A DNA stretch of 64,000 bases from Alphaproteobacteria bacterium (GCA_030066595.1 JASJBI010000037.1:1-64000); one strand, 5' to 3'; counted from the first letter of the stretch, positions 28,670 to 37,981 are shown. Made by a program: numbers and translations. The notes: generated by a model not told the origin, from the sequence alone.

Positions 28670-31600
28670 TTAACCGAATCGCGCAATCGCTTTCAGTGAA
28701 CGAGTGCCAGGCACCGGCACGCGCGCGATGATCCGCGCGCCGGCGCCAGGCTTGGACTGGATGGTCAGGTCGCCGCCGACAAGACGCAGCCTTTCCCGCA
28801 TGCTGGCGAGGCCGAGCGACGCCCGGCCGCCGGTCGCCGTCGGGTCGAAGCCGTCGCCGTTGTCGGCTGTAGACAGTTGGATCTTGCCGTCGCCATTCCG
28901 AAGACTGACCTCCGCCTCGGTGGCGCCGCTGTGCTTGACCATGTTCTGAAGCGCCTCCTGCAGAACGCGATACAACGCCAAAGCCGCTTCGGCTGGCAGA
29001 TGATCGGGCACCTTCTGGGACTTGACCCGAATTTCGATGCCGGAGGTCTTCGAGATCTCCTTGCAGAGGCTCCGCACGGCCGGCAGCAGACCAAGATGCT
29101 CCAGCATCGCGGGATGGAGCTGGTGGGCCATCCGACTGAGATCCGCGCCCAGCTCCTGGGATTGCGCGGAGACCAGGGAGACCTGCTCTTTGAGCTCGGC
29201 AGCGTCTTCGGGCAGCGCCTGCGTGAGCTGGGCGAGGCCGATATTGAGCAATGCGAGCCTTTGGCCGAAGTCGTCGTGCAGCTCGCGGGCGATCCGCCAG
29301 CGCTCGTCTTCCTGCGCGGTCATGAGCCGGCCGCTTAGCGTGCGCAGTTCCGTCTCGGCCTGCGTGCGCGCCAAGGCATTGGCGAACACCTCGCCGGCGA
29401 GGCGAAGCCGCTGCACCAGATCCTCGGACCAGGCGCGCGGCGCACGAATGGCGTCCAGGCCGATGTTGCCGATGACGTCGTCGTCGACCAAGAGCGGCAG
29501 AATGGCCGATGACTGGATGCCGACGTCGCGGCAATACGCCCTTTCGTCCACGGCCTCCTCTGGAAGCTCATCGAGACCCGAGAAGACGAGCGGCTCGCCG
29601 GAACGCATTTTTTGCGTATACCACGGCATCTCCTCGGCCAAGGCGATGTTGAAGTCCTTCTCCTTGTGCTCCTCGTGGTTGAAGCCCTCGTCGGTCCAAA
29701 GATGGGTCACGCGGAACTGGGTCTTGTCGGGCGAGAACTGATCGAGGAAGCAGCGGTCGGCCCCCATGAACACACCGACGCGCCCCAGGCCCTCGTTGAT
29801 TGCCGCATCGATCTGATCGGCGGGCAAGTTGACGAAGGTCGCGGACAGCTGGGACAGGAGCCGTTCGAAACGCAGCAGCTCTTCGATTCTCGCCTCGGCC
29901 TGCTTGCGCTCGGTGATGTCGGTCGAAACGCCGACGAAGTGGGTGATCTGACCCGCGGCGTCTCGCACCGGGTTGATCCGCAGCAGGTTCCAGAAGGGCG
30001 TACCGTCCTTGCGGTAGTTCAGGATCTCACCGTCAAAGGGCTCGCCGCTGGTCACCGCCCTGCGGATGCGCGCAATCTCGGCCGGATCGGTCTCAGCCCC
30101 CTGCATGAACCGCATGTTCCGGCCGCAGATCTGGTGTCCTTCGTACCCCGTGAAAGCCTCGAAAGCCCTGCTCACGTAGACGGTCGGCATGTCCGGCGCG
30201 CGCGCGTCGCAAATCACGATGCCGTCGTTGGCGGCCTCGATCGCGGAGGTGCGGAGCAAGATCTCTTCAAGGGCCCGCTTGCGGGCCAGTGTATTGACGA
30301 ACACCTCTCCGACGAGACGGATACGCTGCACCAGTTCTTCGGGCCATTCCCGCCCCCGCTTCAACGCATGGAAACGCATCGCCCCGATGATCCTGCCGCC
30401 GATCTCGAGCGGCACCGAGAGCGCCGATTTGATCCCCTGCGTTTCGAAGTATTTCCGCTCGGCCGCGGCTTGCTCCGGCAGTTCGTCGATCGTGGATATG
30501 GTCCTGATTTCGCCGGCGCGCGCCCTTTCGGTGTACCAGGGAAGGTTCCTGTCAACCGCGCCGGTTGGGATGCTTTTGATTCCGGGAGCCGCGTAAGAAT
30601 GCGTGGTACGAAGCTCGAGCCCGTCGGCGGACAATTGCGCGAGCGTGGCGCGATCAACGCCTAAGAACTCGACGACTTCTTGCAGCGCTCGCTGGATCTG
30701 TTTATCCACATCAGCAGCCGGCAGGTTCACGAACCCGGCAGACAGGCGCGACAGCATCCGTTCGAACCGCAAGAGCTCTTCGACCTTCTGCTCAGCGATC
30801 TTGCGTGCGGTGATATCCCGGAGCTGCCCGATCGCGTAGTGATTGTGACCATCCGCGTCCCGCACGACCGACACGTTGATGTGCGCCCAGATCACGCGGC
30901 CGTCCTTGTGGAGGTAGCGTTTTTCGAACTCGTAGCTGTCGATCTCGCCCGCCGACATCCGTTGCCATAGCTCGGCATTGCCCTCGCGATCATCGGGATG
31001 CGTCACGTCATAGAAGGTCCTGCCAAGCAGTTCGGGCTCGGCATAGCCCAGCATGTCGCACATCGCTTGGTTGACTTGGCTGTACCTGCAGTCTGGTCCC
31101 GCGACAGCGCTCGGTATGGCGGAGCTCTCGAAGATGCTGCGAAAGCGCGCCTCGCTCTCGCGGAGCGCCTCCTCGGCCAACTTCCGCGCGGTGATATCCC
31201 GGTGCTGCGCGATCGTGTAGACATCCTTGCCATCCGCACCGCGCACGACAGAGACGTTGACCAGCGCCCAGATCACGCGGCCGTCCTTGTGGAGGTAGCG
31301 CTTTACGAGCTCGTAGCTGTCGATCTCGCCGGTCGACATCCGCTGCCTTTGCTCGGCATTGTCTTCGCGGTCATCGGGATGGGTGACGTCATAGAAGGTC
31401 CGGGCAAGCAGCTCGGCCTCCGTGTAGCCGAGCATGTCGCACATCGCGCGGTTGACCTGGATGTACCTGCCGTCCGGCGCCGCAAGAGCGCTCGCGATCG
31501 CCGAGTTCTCAAAGGTGCTGCGAAAGCGCGCCTCGCTTTCCCTGAGCGCGTCCGCGGCCCGCTTGCGCTCCGTGATGTCCCGGCCGACGCCCTGATAACC

Positions 31601-32737
31601 GGTCAACCGGCCGTCCTCGTCAAATAGCGCGCGTTGGACCCATTGATGCCAGGCCACCCGACCGTCCGGCAGTCTGACCCGGTACTCGTCGACCTCGACG
31701 GGGGCCTCCGGCGTGAGAGCGGCGAGCTTGGCCCGCAGCGCCTTGCTGTCCTTCTCGGGGATCTGGGCAAATAGGTTTGTGCCGACGATGTCTTCCGCCG
31801 GCCGGCCGAAATAACGGCACATGGCCTCGTTGACATAGGTACACGTCCCGTCCGCGCGCGAGCGGGCGATCATCTCGGTGATGTCCTCCAGAACGGTCCG
31901 GTGGCGTGTCTCGCTGTCCTTGAGCGCCCGTTCCGCCCGCTTGCGGCTGGTGGCGTCGATCACCAAGGCGTAGAAGCCGACCACCGCGCCGTCGTCATCG
32001 CTCCGGGGGACATAGCTGACGTCGACCTCGCGCGGGCCGTCTCGGGTTGACACCGTCGTCTCGAACCTGGCCGGTTCTCCGCGCAAGGCCTGGTCCACAA
32101 ATGGCTTGATCTTCCCGAAATTGGCGGGCCCCAGCACCTGCTCGATGTGCTTGCCATAGGCCTCCGCGGGGGACACGCCATACCAGGCTTGGTACCCCTG
32201 GTTGATGAACCGGAAGCGGCAGTCGCGATCGACAAAGGCGATGAGGGCGGGGACCGCATCCGCGATCTCGTGCAACATGCCCTTGCTTTCCCGCGCCGCG
32301 TCCTGCGCCTGCCGGCGCGCGGTTATGTCCTCGACGGTCGCGCTGACACCCAGCACCGTGCCGTCCGCCGCCTTGAGCGGGCGATAGCTCACGAGCCAGG
32401 TTCCCTCGCTGTGCGGGTCGGCCGAGGTCTTCCCGGAGATCTCCACGTCCAACGTGGGCCGGCCGGTGGCGATGACTTTGCGACAAATCGGCTCGGTGTC
32501 ATCCGCGAGGTCCGGAATCATCTCGCGCAGAGTCCGTCCGATATGGTCGGCGACGGCGTGCCCGTTGAGCTGGGCCAGGTGGTCGTTGATGCGTACGTAG
32601 CGGAGATCGCGATCGAGGAGCGCCACGCCGACGGGTGTCGTCCGGTACAAATGCTCGAGTTCGAGCGCCGGATCCTCGAGCCGGCCGTTCCCGGTTTCGC
32701 CTTGCGCGTCAACGTCGACTGCGTCGGCCGGTGTCAT
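28670..32737 (-). CDS. Multi-PAS/GAF/LOV sensor histidine kinase (HisKA_3 type)
   Basis: The protein has 1355 residues and no membrane helix, so it is probably cytoplasmic. Order: five PAS domains (about 26-140, 150-265, 275-395, 397-522, 523-652), GAF (about 660-830), a LOV-type PAS (about 838-955), a second GAF (about 960-1130), dimerisation/phospho-acceptor ELHDDFGQRL with His 1154, and HATPase with LQEALQNMVKHSG, DNGDGFD and SLGLASMRERL. The fourth and fifth PAS domains are a tandem duplication. The LOV domain reads GRNMRFMQG (Met 875 instead of the photoactive Cys) and HFVGVS (Ser 938 instead of the signalling Gln). It is paired with the response regulator downstream. Confidence 0.9.
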   Translation of the reverse strand: MTPADAVDVDAQGETGNGRLEDPALELEHLYRTTPVGVALLDRDLRYVRINDHLAQLNGHAVADHIGRTLREMIPDLADDTEPICRKVIATGRPTLDVEISGKTSADPHSEGTWLVSYRPLKAADGTVLGVSATVEDITARRQAQDAARESKGMLHEIADAVPALIAFVDRDCRFRFINQGYQAWYGVSPAEAYGKHIEQVLGPANFGKIKPFVDQALRGEPARFETTVSTRDGPREVDVSYVPRSDDDGAVVGFYALVIDATSRKRAERALKDSETRHRTVLEDITEMIARSRADGTCTYVNEAMCRYFGRPAEDIVGTNLFAQIPEKDSKALRAKLAALTPEAPVEVDEYRVRLPDGRVAWHQWVQRALFDEDGRLTGYQGVGRDITERKRAADALRESEARFRSTFENSAIASALAAPDGRYIQVNRAMCDMLGYTEAELLARTFYDVTHPDDREDNAEQRQRMSTGEIDSYELVKRYLHKDGRVIWALVNVSVVRGADGKDVYTIAQHRDITARKLAEEALRESEARFRSIFESSAIPSAVAGPDCRYSQVNQAMCDMLGYAEPELLGRTFYDVTHPDDREGNAELWQRMSAGEIDSYEFEKRYLHKDGRVIWAHINVSVVRDADGHNHYAIGQLRDITARKIAEQKVEELLRFERMLSRLSAGFVNLPAADVDKQIQRALQEVVEFLGVDRATLAQLSADGLELRTTHSYAAPGIKSIPTGAVDRNLPWYTERARAGEIRTISTIDELPEQAAAERKYFETQGIKSALSVPLEIGGRIIGAMRFHALKRGREWPEELVQRIRLVGEVFVNTLARKRALEEILLRTSAIEAANDGIVICDARAPDMPTVYVSRAFEAFTGYEGHQICGRNMRFMQGAETDPAEIARIRRAVTSGEPFDGEILNYRKDGTPFWNLLRINPVRDAAGQITHFVGVSTDITERKQAEARIEELLRFERLLSQLSATFVNLPADQIDAAINEGLGRVGVFMGADRCFLDQFSPDKTQFRVTHLWTDEGFNHEEHKEKDFNIALAEEMPWYTQKMRSGEPLVFSGLDELPEEAVDERAYCRDVGIQSSAILPLLVDDDVIGNIGLDAIRAPRAWSEDLVQRLRLAGEVFANALARTQAETELRTLSGRLMTAQEDERWRIARELHDDFGQRLALLNIGLAQLTQALPEDAAELKEQVSLVSAQSQELGADLSRMAHQLHPAMLEHLGLLPAVRSLCKEISKTSGIEIRVKSQKVPDHLPAEAALALYRVLQEALQNMVKHSGATEAEVSLRNGDGKIQLSTADNGDGFDPTATGGRASLGLASMRERLRLVGGDLTIQSKPGAGARIIARVPVPGTRSLKAIARFG
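30787..31548 (-). repeat. Tandem duplication of a 381-bp PAS-coding unit
   Basis: Two direct units, 31168-31548 and 30787-31167, have an exact 381-bp (127-codon) period. Shared protein blocks include LRESEARFRS, QAMCDMLGY/RAMCDMLGY, RTFYDVTHPDDRE and RYLHKDGRVIWA. The DNA also remains similar (for example both contain the AGCATGTCGCACATCGC stretch), which points to a fairly recent internal duplication. Confidence 0.9.
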
Positions 32738-33306
32738 CGCGATTCCCCCGACTGTCCGGGCCAGACCCGTCTAAAGGCGCATTACTGGCGCCAACTGCAG
32801 CCTGCAGGCGTCCCGCAGGCGGCACAACCCCCGCTATATCAAATACTTCTCAGAGTAAGGTAACCCCTTGACTGCTGGTGGCAAGGGTTGATGCGCAGTT
32901 CCCAACGCTCGATTTCGGAGCGGCCGAAGGCGCGACGAGACCGGACCCGCCTGCTCCCGCACGACGCGGCCGGGCAGGTCGGGCCGCACGCGCGGCCGGA
33001 CGCCCCTGCCGCGACCTGTCAGTTGTGACAGTTCCCTTCCCAAAAAGACCGGCATAACCTTTCGTCTCCCGGGGCTGGCGGCACGAGCGTAAGCAAGCGT
33101 CTTCCGTAATCACCTTCATGACCCTATCGACAGTCAGAGATATGCGAGCATGGTTCGCCGGCGGCGATGCCGCTCGCGACGAGCGCGACCCGCGGGCCTG
33201 TCCAACTGGACACGCCAGCAAGAGCACGGTCTCAGACTTGCCGCCGGTCCGTTCCGACGAGCGCGAGCACCAAGCTGGCGCCGCAACGATGGAGAGGAGA
33301 AGCGAA
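32738..33306. other. Gene-free divergent interval of about 570 bp
   Basis: I see no supported gene. An open frame runs into the Rap1a-like gene from 33118, but its residues are low-complexity and charged and lack homology features. On the minus strand, TTACCT-N17-GATATA (within 32838-32866) is a weak promoter candidate for the kinase. GC-rich short inverted repeats around 32786-32820 and an imperfect stem AACCCCTTG/CAAGGGTT (about 32862-32891) are present. Confidence 0.5.
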
Positions 33307-33699
33307 ATGCGCTTAAGACTCACAGCGGTCGTTCTGGCCTTGGCGCTGGCACCAAGCCTCGCCGCCGCCGTCGAGGAGGCGGACTTCAAGCTCTTGCACA
33401 CCGAGGACCTGCTGGACGTCTGCGCTGCGGGTCCGAACAGTCCCCTGCACAGACAAGCGGCCAATTTCTGCATCGCCTATATCGAGGGGGCCGTGGACTA
33501 TCACGACGCCATATCGGCGCACAAGCAGATGGAACGGCTGATCTGCTATCCATCCGATGTGACACGCACGCAGGGGGTGCAGGCATTCGTTGAGTGGGCA
33601 CAAGCGAACAAGAGCGACACCAAGCTGATGCGCGAGGCCACCGTGGTCGGCGTGGTGCGGGCGCTCGCGGCGAAATGGCCCTGCAAAAAGAAGAAGTAG
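33307..33699 (+). CDS. Secreted Rap1a/Tai-family protein
   Basis: A 130-residue protein with a signal peptide (MRLRLTAVVLALALAPSLAA) and a mature Rap1a/Tai-like domain. The layout fits the family: LLDVCAAG, FCIAYIEGAVD, LICYPSDVT and a C-terminal KWPC, giving four Cys that could form two disulfides in the periplasm. The ATG at 33307 was chosen for the GGAGAGGAG site just upstream. Family founders are immunity proteins against type VI secretion amidases, but no effector or secretion gene is in the window, so the role here is open. It ends in four Lys. Confidence 0.8.
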   Translation: MRLRLTAVVLALALAPSLAAAVEEADFKLLHTEDLLDVCAAGPNSPLHRQAANFCIAYIEGAVDYHDAISAHKQMERLICYPSDVTRTQGVQAFVEWAQANKSDTKLMREATVVGVVRALAAKWPCKKKK

Positions 33700-33760
33700 G
33701 GGCGCGGGGCTTCGAAGCTTAGCGGTTGACAGCAAACATCAATAATTCAGGAGGGGAATC

Positions 33761-33988
33761 ATGCATCGTTTCATTTTGACTCTCGGCTTTGTCGGGGCGC
33801 TGGCCGTAGCCGGATGTGGAGAAACTACGGGCGAGCGCACGCTCAGCGGCGGCGCCATCGGCGCGGCCGGCGGCGCGGCCATTGGCGCGATGGCGGGTAG
33901 CCCGGGGATCGGCGCGGCGGCCGGCGCGGGCGCGGGCCTGCTGGGCGGCTTTCTCTACGACCAGCACAAGAAGGGCAACATCGACTAG
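33761..33988 (+). CDS. Small glycine-zipper lipoprotein
   Basis: A 75-residue protein with a lipoprotein signal peptide ending in the lipobox AVAGC (Cys 19), followed by a Gly/Ala-rich zipper (about 28-65, GGAIGAAGGAAIGAMAG) of the type found in outer-membrane-associated lipoproteins. An AGGAGG site lies 6 bases before the ATG. It lies 61 bp after the Rap1a-like gene and may be cotranscribed with it. Function is not known; stress- or envelope-related roles are usual for such proteins. Confidence 0.85.
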   Translation: MHRFILTLGFVGALAVAGCGETTGERTLSGGAIGAAGGAAIGAMAGSPGIGAAAGAGAGLLGGFLYDQHKKGNID

Positions 33989-34038
33989 CGCAGGACGCGC
34001 GGGGCGGGCTACGGCCGGCCCTCCGGAACGTTAAGCGG

Positions 34039-34689
34039 TCATCGGGGCCGCGGCTTCTTGGCGATCTCGGCGGCGATTTCGCGGCTCCAGTCGGCGAGCG
34101 CCTCGCTCATCGCCTTGGCGGTGGCGTTGACGTCCGGCCCCGGCGGCTGGTCGGCCACGGGCGGCCCGTCGGTCACCGGCTTGCTGATGCGCGTCTTGCG
34201 GGTCATGATCAAGAAGTCGCCGTCCTCGCCGAACAGGCTCCACAGCGCGACCAGATAGACGTTGCCATCGGTGTCCCGGTCGAAGCGGATCACCTCGGCG
34301 CTGACCTGATAGTCGATCGGCACGCCCCGGCGGACCGGCGAGAAGGCGATCTGTTCGGTTCCCAGCAGGATCGACAGGTTCTCCGCCAGCACGAAGGTCA
34401 CGCGGTCCCCGAGCGAGCCGGTCCATTTGTCGAAATCCAGCACGTCGACCTTGTTGGACGCCACCCGGACCACGACCTCGGGGCGGTCGACGTACTCCGG
34501 CAGGTCGATGGGCCCCACCCCGATGGCGAGCTTGGCCGTCTCCGGCGACGGCGTCGCGGCCGCCTTGACGTCGCCAAGCGAGGTCAGCGTGTAAAAGCGC
34601 GACGGCGGCGACTCGCCGCAGGCGCCCAGAATGGCGACTGCCGCGACGACCGTCGCGACCGCAAGTGCGTTGACTCCTCCGCGCATCAT
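34039..34689 (-). CDS. PqiC-like ABC-type transport auxiliary lipoprotein
   Basis: A 216-residue lipoprotein with signal peptide and lipobox ILGAC (about residue 24), followed by SRFYTLTSL, the usual start of the ABC_trans_aux/PqiC domain, and GVGPIDLPEYVDRPEVVVR. PqiC-type proteins sit in the outer membrane and cap MCE-protein tunnels that carry lipids across the periplasm. It starts directly after the MlaD-like gene stop (TAA-ATG). It is the last gene of the Mla/Pqi-type unit. A double Met start is present. Confidence 0.88.
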   Translation of the reverse strand: MMRGGVNALAVATVVAAVAILGACGESPPSRFYTLTSLGDVKAAATPSPETAKLAIGVGPIDLPEYVDRPEVVVRVASNKVDVLDFDKWTGSLGDRVTFVLAENLSILLGTEQIAFSPVRRGVPIDYQVSAEVIRFDRDTDGNVYLVALWSLFGEDGDFLIMTRKTRISKPVTDGPPVADQPPGPDVNATAKAMSEALADWSREIAAEIAKKPRPR

Positions 34690-35679
34690 TTATCTCCTTC
34701 TGCCGCCCCTGCCCTGGATCAGCGCCTCGGGGTTGCGCTTCAAGATCTCGGCGAAGTCCCGGATCGACCGGGCCGCCGCCGAAAGATCGTTGAGCGTCCG
34801 GCTCAGGGTCGATCCGGGCTCCGCGATCTGCTCGTAGGTTCTGAGCGTGCTGCGCCCCTGCGACATCGTGGACCGGAACGCCCGGCCCGATGGCTCGACC
34901 TCGCTGTCGATGATCCGCATGGTCTTGCGCGCCTGGCCCAACGTCACGCTCACTTCGTTGGAGAGCGGATCCACCTGCGCATCGATACCGCGGGCCAGCT
35001 GGCCGACATCATCGGCCGCCCCCTGCACGCTCGTGGACACCGGCGCGACCTCGTCGTCGACGCTCTTTGCCAACCCGCCAACATTGTCCATGGCCCTGCG
35101 GAAGGACGCGATGGCCTCGCGCAACTCGCCCGAACCGGCGAGTTCCTGGATCTTCTTCAGGGTGTCGTCGACGGTCAGCGTCAGCTCCTTGAACTTGGAC
35201 GGAATGGCCGGAATCTGCTCATGTTCGGTCTCGACGTCGACGAGATTGACCGGGGTCTCGGGGCTGAACCTGAGCTGGACGATCCGTTGCCCGGTGACCA
35301 GGCTCTGGGTCTCGAGCTGCGCCCTCAGTCCGACATTCACGAGGTCGATGGCGTTGACATCTTCCCAGTCCTTCTTGTCCTTGGCGGTCCGTTGCACGCG
35401 GTCGCGCAGGATCTCAACGGTGACGGGAATGAGCACGTCCAGGGTGTCGACATCGGCGACCACCCTAATATCGACCACCTCGCCGAGGCGCACGCCGCGG
35501 AAGGTCACGGGGGAGCCGACGGTGAGGCCGCCCACCGATTCCGGAAAGAAGATCACATATCTTTCCTTTTGCGCAAACAGGGCGCCGCCGGTGCTGAAGA
35601 CGACGATGGCGGTGATCATCAGAATGATGGCCCCGATGACGAAGCCGCCGACCACCTTGGGGTTCGCTTTCGCACTCAT
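34690..35679 (-). CDS. MlaD-family MCE protein
   Basis: The protein has 329 residues with one N-terminal membrane helix (about 11-33), an MCE domain (about 38-125, YVIFFPESVGGLTVGSPVTF and RGVRLGEV) and a long helical C-terminal region (about 165-320) with heptad-like pattern. This layout is the substrate-binding ring of a lipid transporter anchored in the inner membrane. Long helices resembling the PqiB/LetB type could form part of a periplasmic tunnel. A 180-bp gap separates it from the permease gene, and the PqiC-like gene follows directly. Confidence 0.9.
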   Translation of the reverse strand: MSAKANPKVVGGFVIGAIILMITAIVVFSTGGALFAQKERYVIFFPESVGGLTVGSPVTFRGVRLGEVVDIRVVADVDTLDVLIPVTVEILRDRVQRTAKDKKDWEDVNAIDLVNVGLRAQLETQSLVTGQRIVQLRFSPETPVNLVDVETEHEQIPAIPSKFKELTLTVDDTLKKIQELAGSGELREAIASFRRAMDNVGGLAKSVDDEVAPVSTSVQGAADDVGQLARGIDAQVDPLSNEVSVTLGQARKTMRIIDSEVEPSGRAFRSTMSQGRSTLRTYEQIAEPGSTLSRTLNDLSAAARSIRDFAEILKRNPEALIQGRGGRRR

Positions 35680-35859
35680 ATCTTGCTCGCCCTCCCCCGC
35701 GTAGGCTTAGGAATAATAGACGCGAAACGCGCGCCGTCGCCACTCATCCAAGCCCACTCTCCAACTCCATGGAATTGCTTGTTTTCTGCCGTTCGCCAAG
35801 GCCGGACGCTACACTGTGCGAGGCGCTCGTTGACCGTACCAGCCACCATCCGCCAGCCC

Positions 35860-37011
35860 CTAGATCCCGACCGCGTACAACAGGACGTCGATGACGCCGT
35901 TCGCGACGATGATCATGGTGATGGCCAGGACCACGGCGGAGGTGGCGGCCTCGCCGACGGCCGAGGCGCTGCGCCCGCATTGGATACCGCGCATGCAGCC
36001 GGCTTCCGCCACGATCGCCCCATAGATGGCCGCTTTCACCACCCCGATGATGATCTGAGTGAGCGTGAGCGACTTGACGAGCTGTTCGAAATACAGGGTC
36101 GACGTTAGGTCGAGCATGAACACGGCGACGATAAATCCGCCGAAGATGCCCATCAGGATGGAATAGAGACAGAGCAGCGGCATCATGGCGACAAGCGCCA
36201 GGTAGCGCGGCAGCACCAGGAATTCCATCGGCTTGAGTCCGAAGGTGCTCAGCGCGTCGATCTCCTCGTTGACCTGCATGGTGCCGAGTTGCGCGGCGTA
36301 GGCGGCGCCAGTGCGCCCGGCCATGATGATCCCCGTCATGATGGCGGCCATCTCGCGCGCCATGCCGATGCCCACCAGGTTGGCCACGAAGATCTCCGCC
36401 CCGAACAGCTCGAGCTGCTGGGCGCCAACGAAGGCGAGGATCAGCCCGACCAGGAAGGAGATCAGGGACACGATGGGCAGCGCCTGCGCGCCGGCTTCCT
36501 GCATGTAGAGCAGAACGTCGGAGCCTTGATAGCGGGCCTTGCGCCGCAGCGCCTGGCCCATCGCCACGGCCATCTCCCCTTGGAAGCTGATCAGTTCTCC
36601 CAGGGCCTGGACCATGCCGATGGCTTCCTGGCCGGCCTGTGCCAGGAAACCCAGCGAGGCCTTTTCGCTGCGCGCATCCGTCGGCGGCACGGCGGCGGCG
36701 AGCTTCAGCAGGCTGCGCACGCCGTCGGGCAGGCCCGCCGCGTCTGCCTCGATCTTCTCCGCCTCGCAAAGCCTATCGATGCCGACGACAAATGCGAGGA
36801 GGCTTGAATCCCAGGCCTGCAGATCCTGCGTGTCGAAGGCGATGCGTTTGACGGGCGTTCCCCCGGAGATCTCGGCGCGCACGGTGTCGAGCGAAGGCGG
36901 TTTCGTGGCGATCGTCCAGCTGCCGGAGAACCGGAGCAGCAGGCTGTCCGGGCTGGGACGGCTGAGACTCAGCTCGCCGACCCCACTGGCTTGGTCCGTC
37001 GTCACCGCCAT
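35860..37011 (-). CDS. MlaE-family lipid ABC transporter permease with N-terminal STAS-like domain
   Basis: The protein has 383 residues. The first 110 or so look like a STAS domain (LSLSRPSPDSLLLRFSGSW, then FDTQDLQAWDSSLLAFV), the role played by the separate MlaB in enterobacteria. The rest is an MlaE permease with five or six helices, including the conserved GRTGAAYAAQLGTMQVNEEI and MGIFGGFIVAVFML. It works with the ATPase at 37163 and the MCE protein at 34690. A 151-bp gap separates it from the ATPase gene. Confidence 0.92.
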   Translation of the reverse strand: MAVTTDQASGVGELSLSRPSPDSLLLRFSGSWTIATKPPSLDTVRAEISGGTPVKRIAFDTQDLQAWDSSLLAFVVGIDRLCEAEKIEADAAGLPDGVRSLLKLAAAVPPTDARSEKASLGFLAQAGQEAIGMVQALGELISFQGEMAVAMGQALRRKARYQGSDVLLYMQEAGAQALPIVSLISFLVGLILAFVGAQQLELFGAEIFVANLVGIGMAREMAAIMTGIIMAGRTGAAYAAQLGTMQVNEEIDALSTFGLKPMEFLVLPRYLALVAMMPLLCLYSILMGIFGGFIVAVFMLDLTSTLYFEQLVKSLTLTQIIIGVVKAAIYGAIVAEAGCMRGIQCGRSASAVGEAATSAVVLAITMIIVANGVIDVLLYAVGI

Positions 37012-37162
37012 CGTGCGCCCCCTCTCGGCTCACGCCGCTGCGATTCCCCAAGAGCTAAGGGTGCGGAAGAGATAGGCCCCGTCAAGATTCCTAAAGTCAT
37101 AGCGCCTGCGCGTGTTGGCATATCCGCAGCGGGGTTGGGGACCGGCGCCAGCGCCACGCCCG

Positions 37163-37981
37163 CTAAGCCGCCTTCTCCTTGCCGCCGCGGGTGAGAAAGG
37201 CGCGCACTTTGGGGTCGGGGCACTCCGTCACCAGGCGCTTGGGGTCGCCGGCCGCGATCATGGTCTTGCTCACGTTGTCCAGATAGACCGAGTTGTCTGC
37301 CACCGTGAAGATACTGGGCAGCTCGTGCGTCACCATGATCATGGTCGCGCCCAGGCTGTCACGCAGGTCCAGGATCAGGTCGTCCAGCCGGGACGAGGTG
37401 ATGGGATCGAGCCCGGCCGACGGCTCGTCAAACATGAGGAACTCGGGATCGAGCGCCAGCCCGCGCGCGACACCGGCCCGCTTGCGCATGCCGCCGCTGA
37501 TCTCCGACGGGTAGAAGTCCTCGTAACCGGCCAGGCCGACCAGGGCGAGCTTGAGCTTGGCCAGCTCCAGGATCTCCTTCGCGTCCAGGTCGGTATAGGT
37601 CTGCAGCGGGAGGGCGATGTTCTCGGCGAGCGTCAGCGAGCTCCACAGGGCACCGCTTTGATAGACCACGCCGCACTTGCGTTTGAGCTGCTCCTGTTCG
37701 TCGGACGGCGCCTCCCAGAAGCTCGTGCCGTCGAGAAAGACCTGACCCTGGGCCGGCTCCTTGAGGCCGGCGAGCGTGCGCATGACGGTGGTCTTGCCGC
37801 AGCCACTGCCGCCCATGAGGACGAAGATCTCGCCGCGCTTGACGGTGAAGGTGAGCTTGCTCTGGATCAGCAAATCGCCATAGCGGAGCTCCACGTCGCG
37901 GACCACGATCGCGTCGTCCGGCCCGATCGCGCCAGCTGTCGCCGCGGCGGGCTCGGCCTGTCCTGCGTCTTGCTCGGTCAC
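37163..37981 (-). CDS. MlaF-family lipid ABC transporter ATP-binding protein
   Basis: A 272-residue ATPase with Walker A GGSGCGKTT (about 56), the MlaF-type signature SEISGGMRKRAGVARGL, Walker B FLMFDEPSAGLDP and switch His in VTHELPSIF. It energises the MlaE-like permease. It is the first gene of the four-gene unit (ATPase, STAS-permease, MCE protein, PqiC-like lipoprotein). MlaA and the periplasmic shuttle MlaC are not in the window, so direction of lipid transport cannot be inferred. Confidence 0.93.
   Translation of the reverse strand: MTEQDAGQAEPAAATAGAIGPDDAIVVRDVELRYGDLLIQSKLTFTVKRGEIFVLMGGSGCGKTTVMRTLAGLKEPAQGQVFLDGTSFWEAPSDEQEQLKRKCGVVYQSGALWSSLTLAENIALPLQTYTDLDAKEILELAKLKLALVGLAGYEDFYPSEISGGMRKRAGVARGLALDPEFLMFDEPSAGLDPITSSRLDDLILDLRDSLGATMIMVTHELPSIFTVADNSVYLDNVSKTMIAAGDPKRLVTECPDPKVRAFLTRGGKEKAA

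Noticed and set aside
33726-33731. Perfect TTGACA upstream of the glycine-zipper lipoprotein
   Set aside because: At 17-bp spacing the -10 position falls on the ribosome-binding site, so it does not make a usable promoter for this gene.
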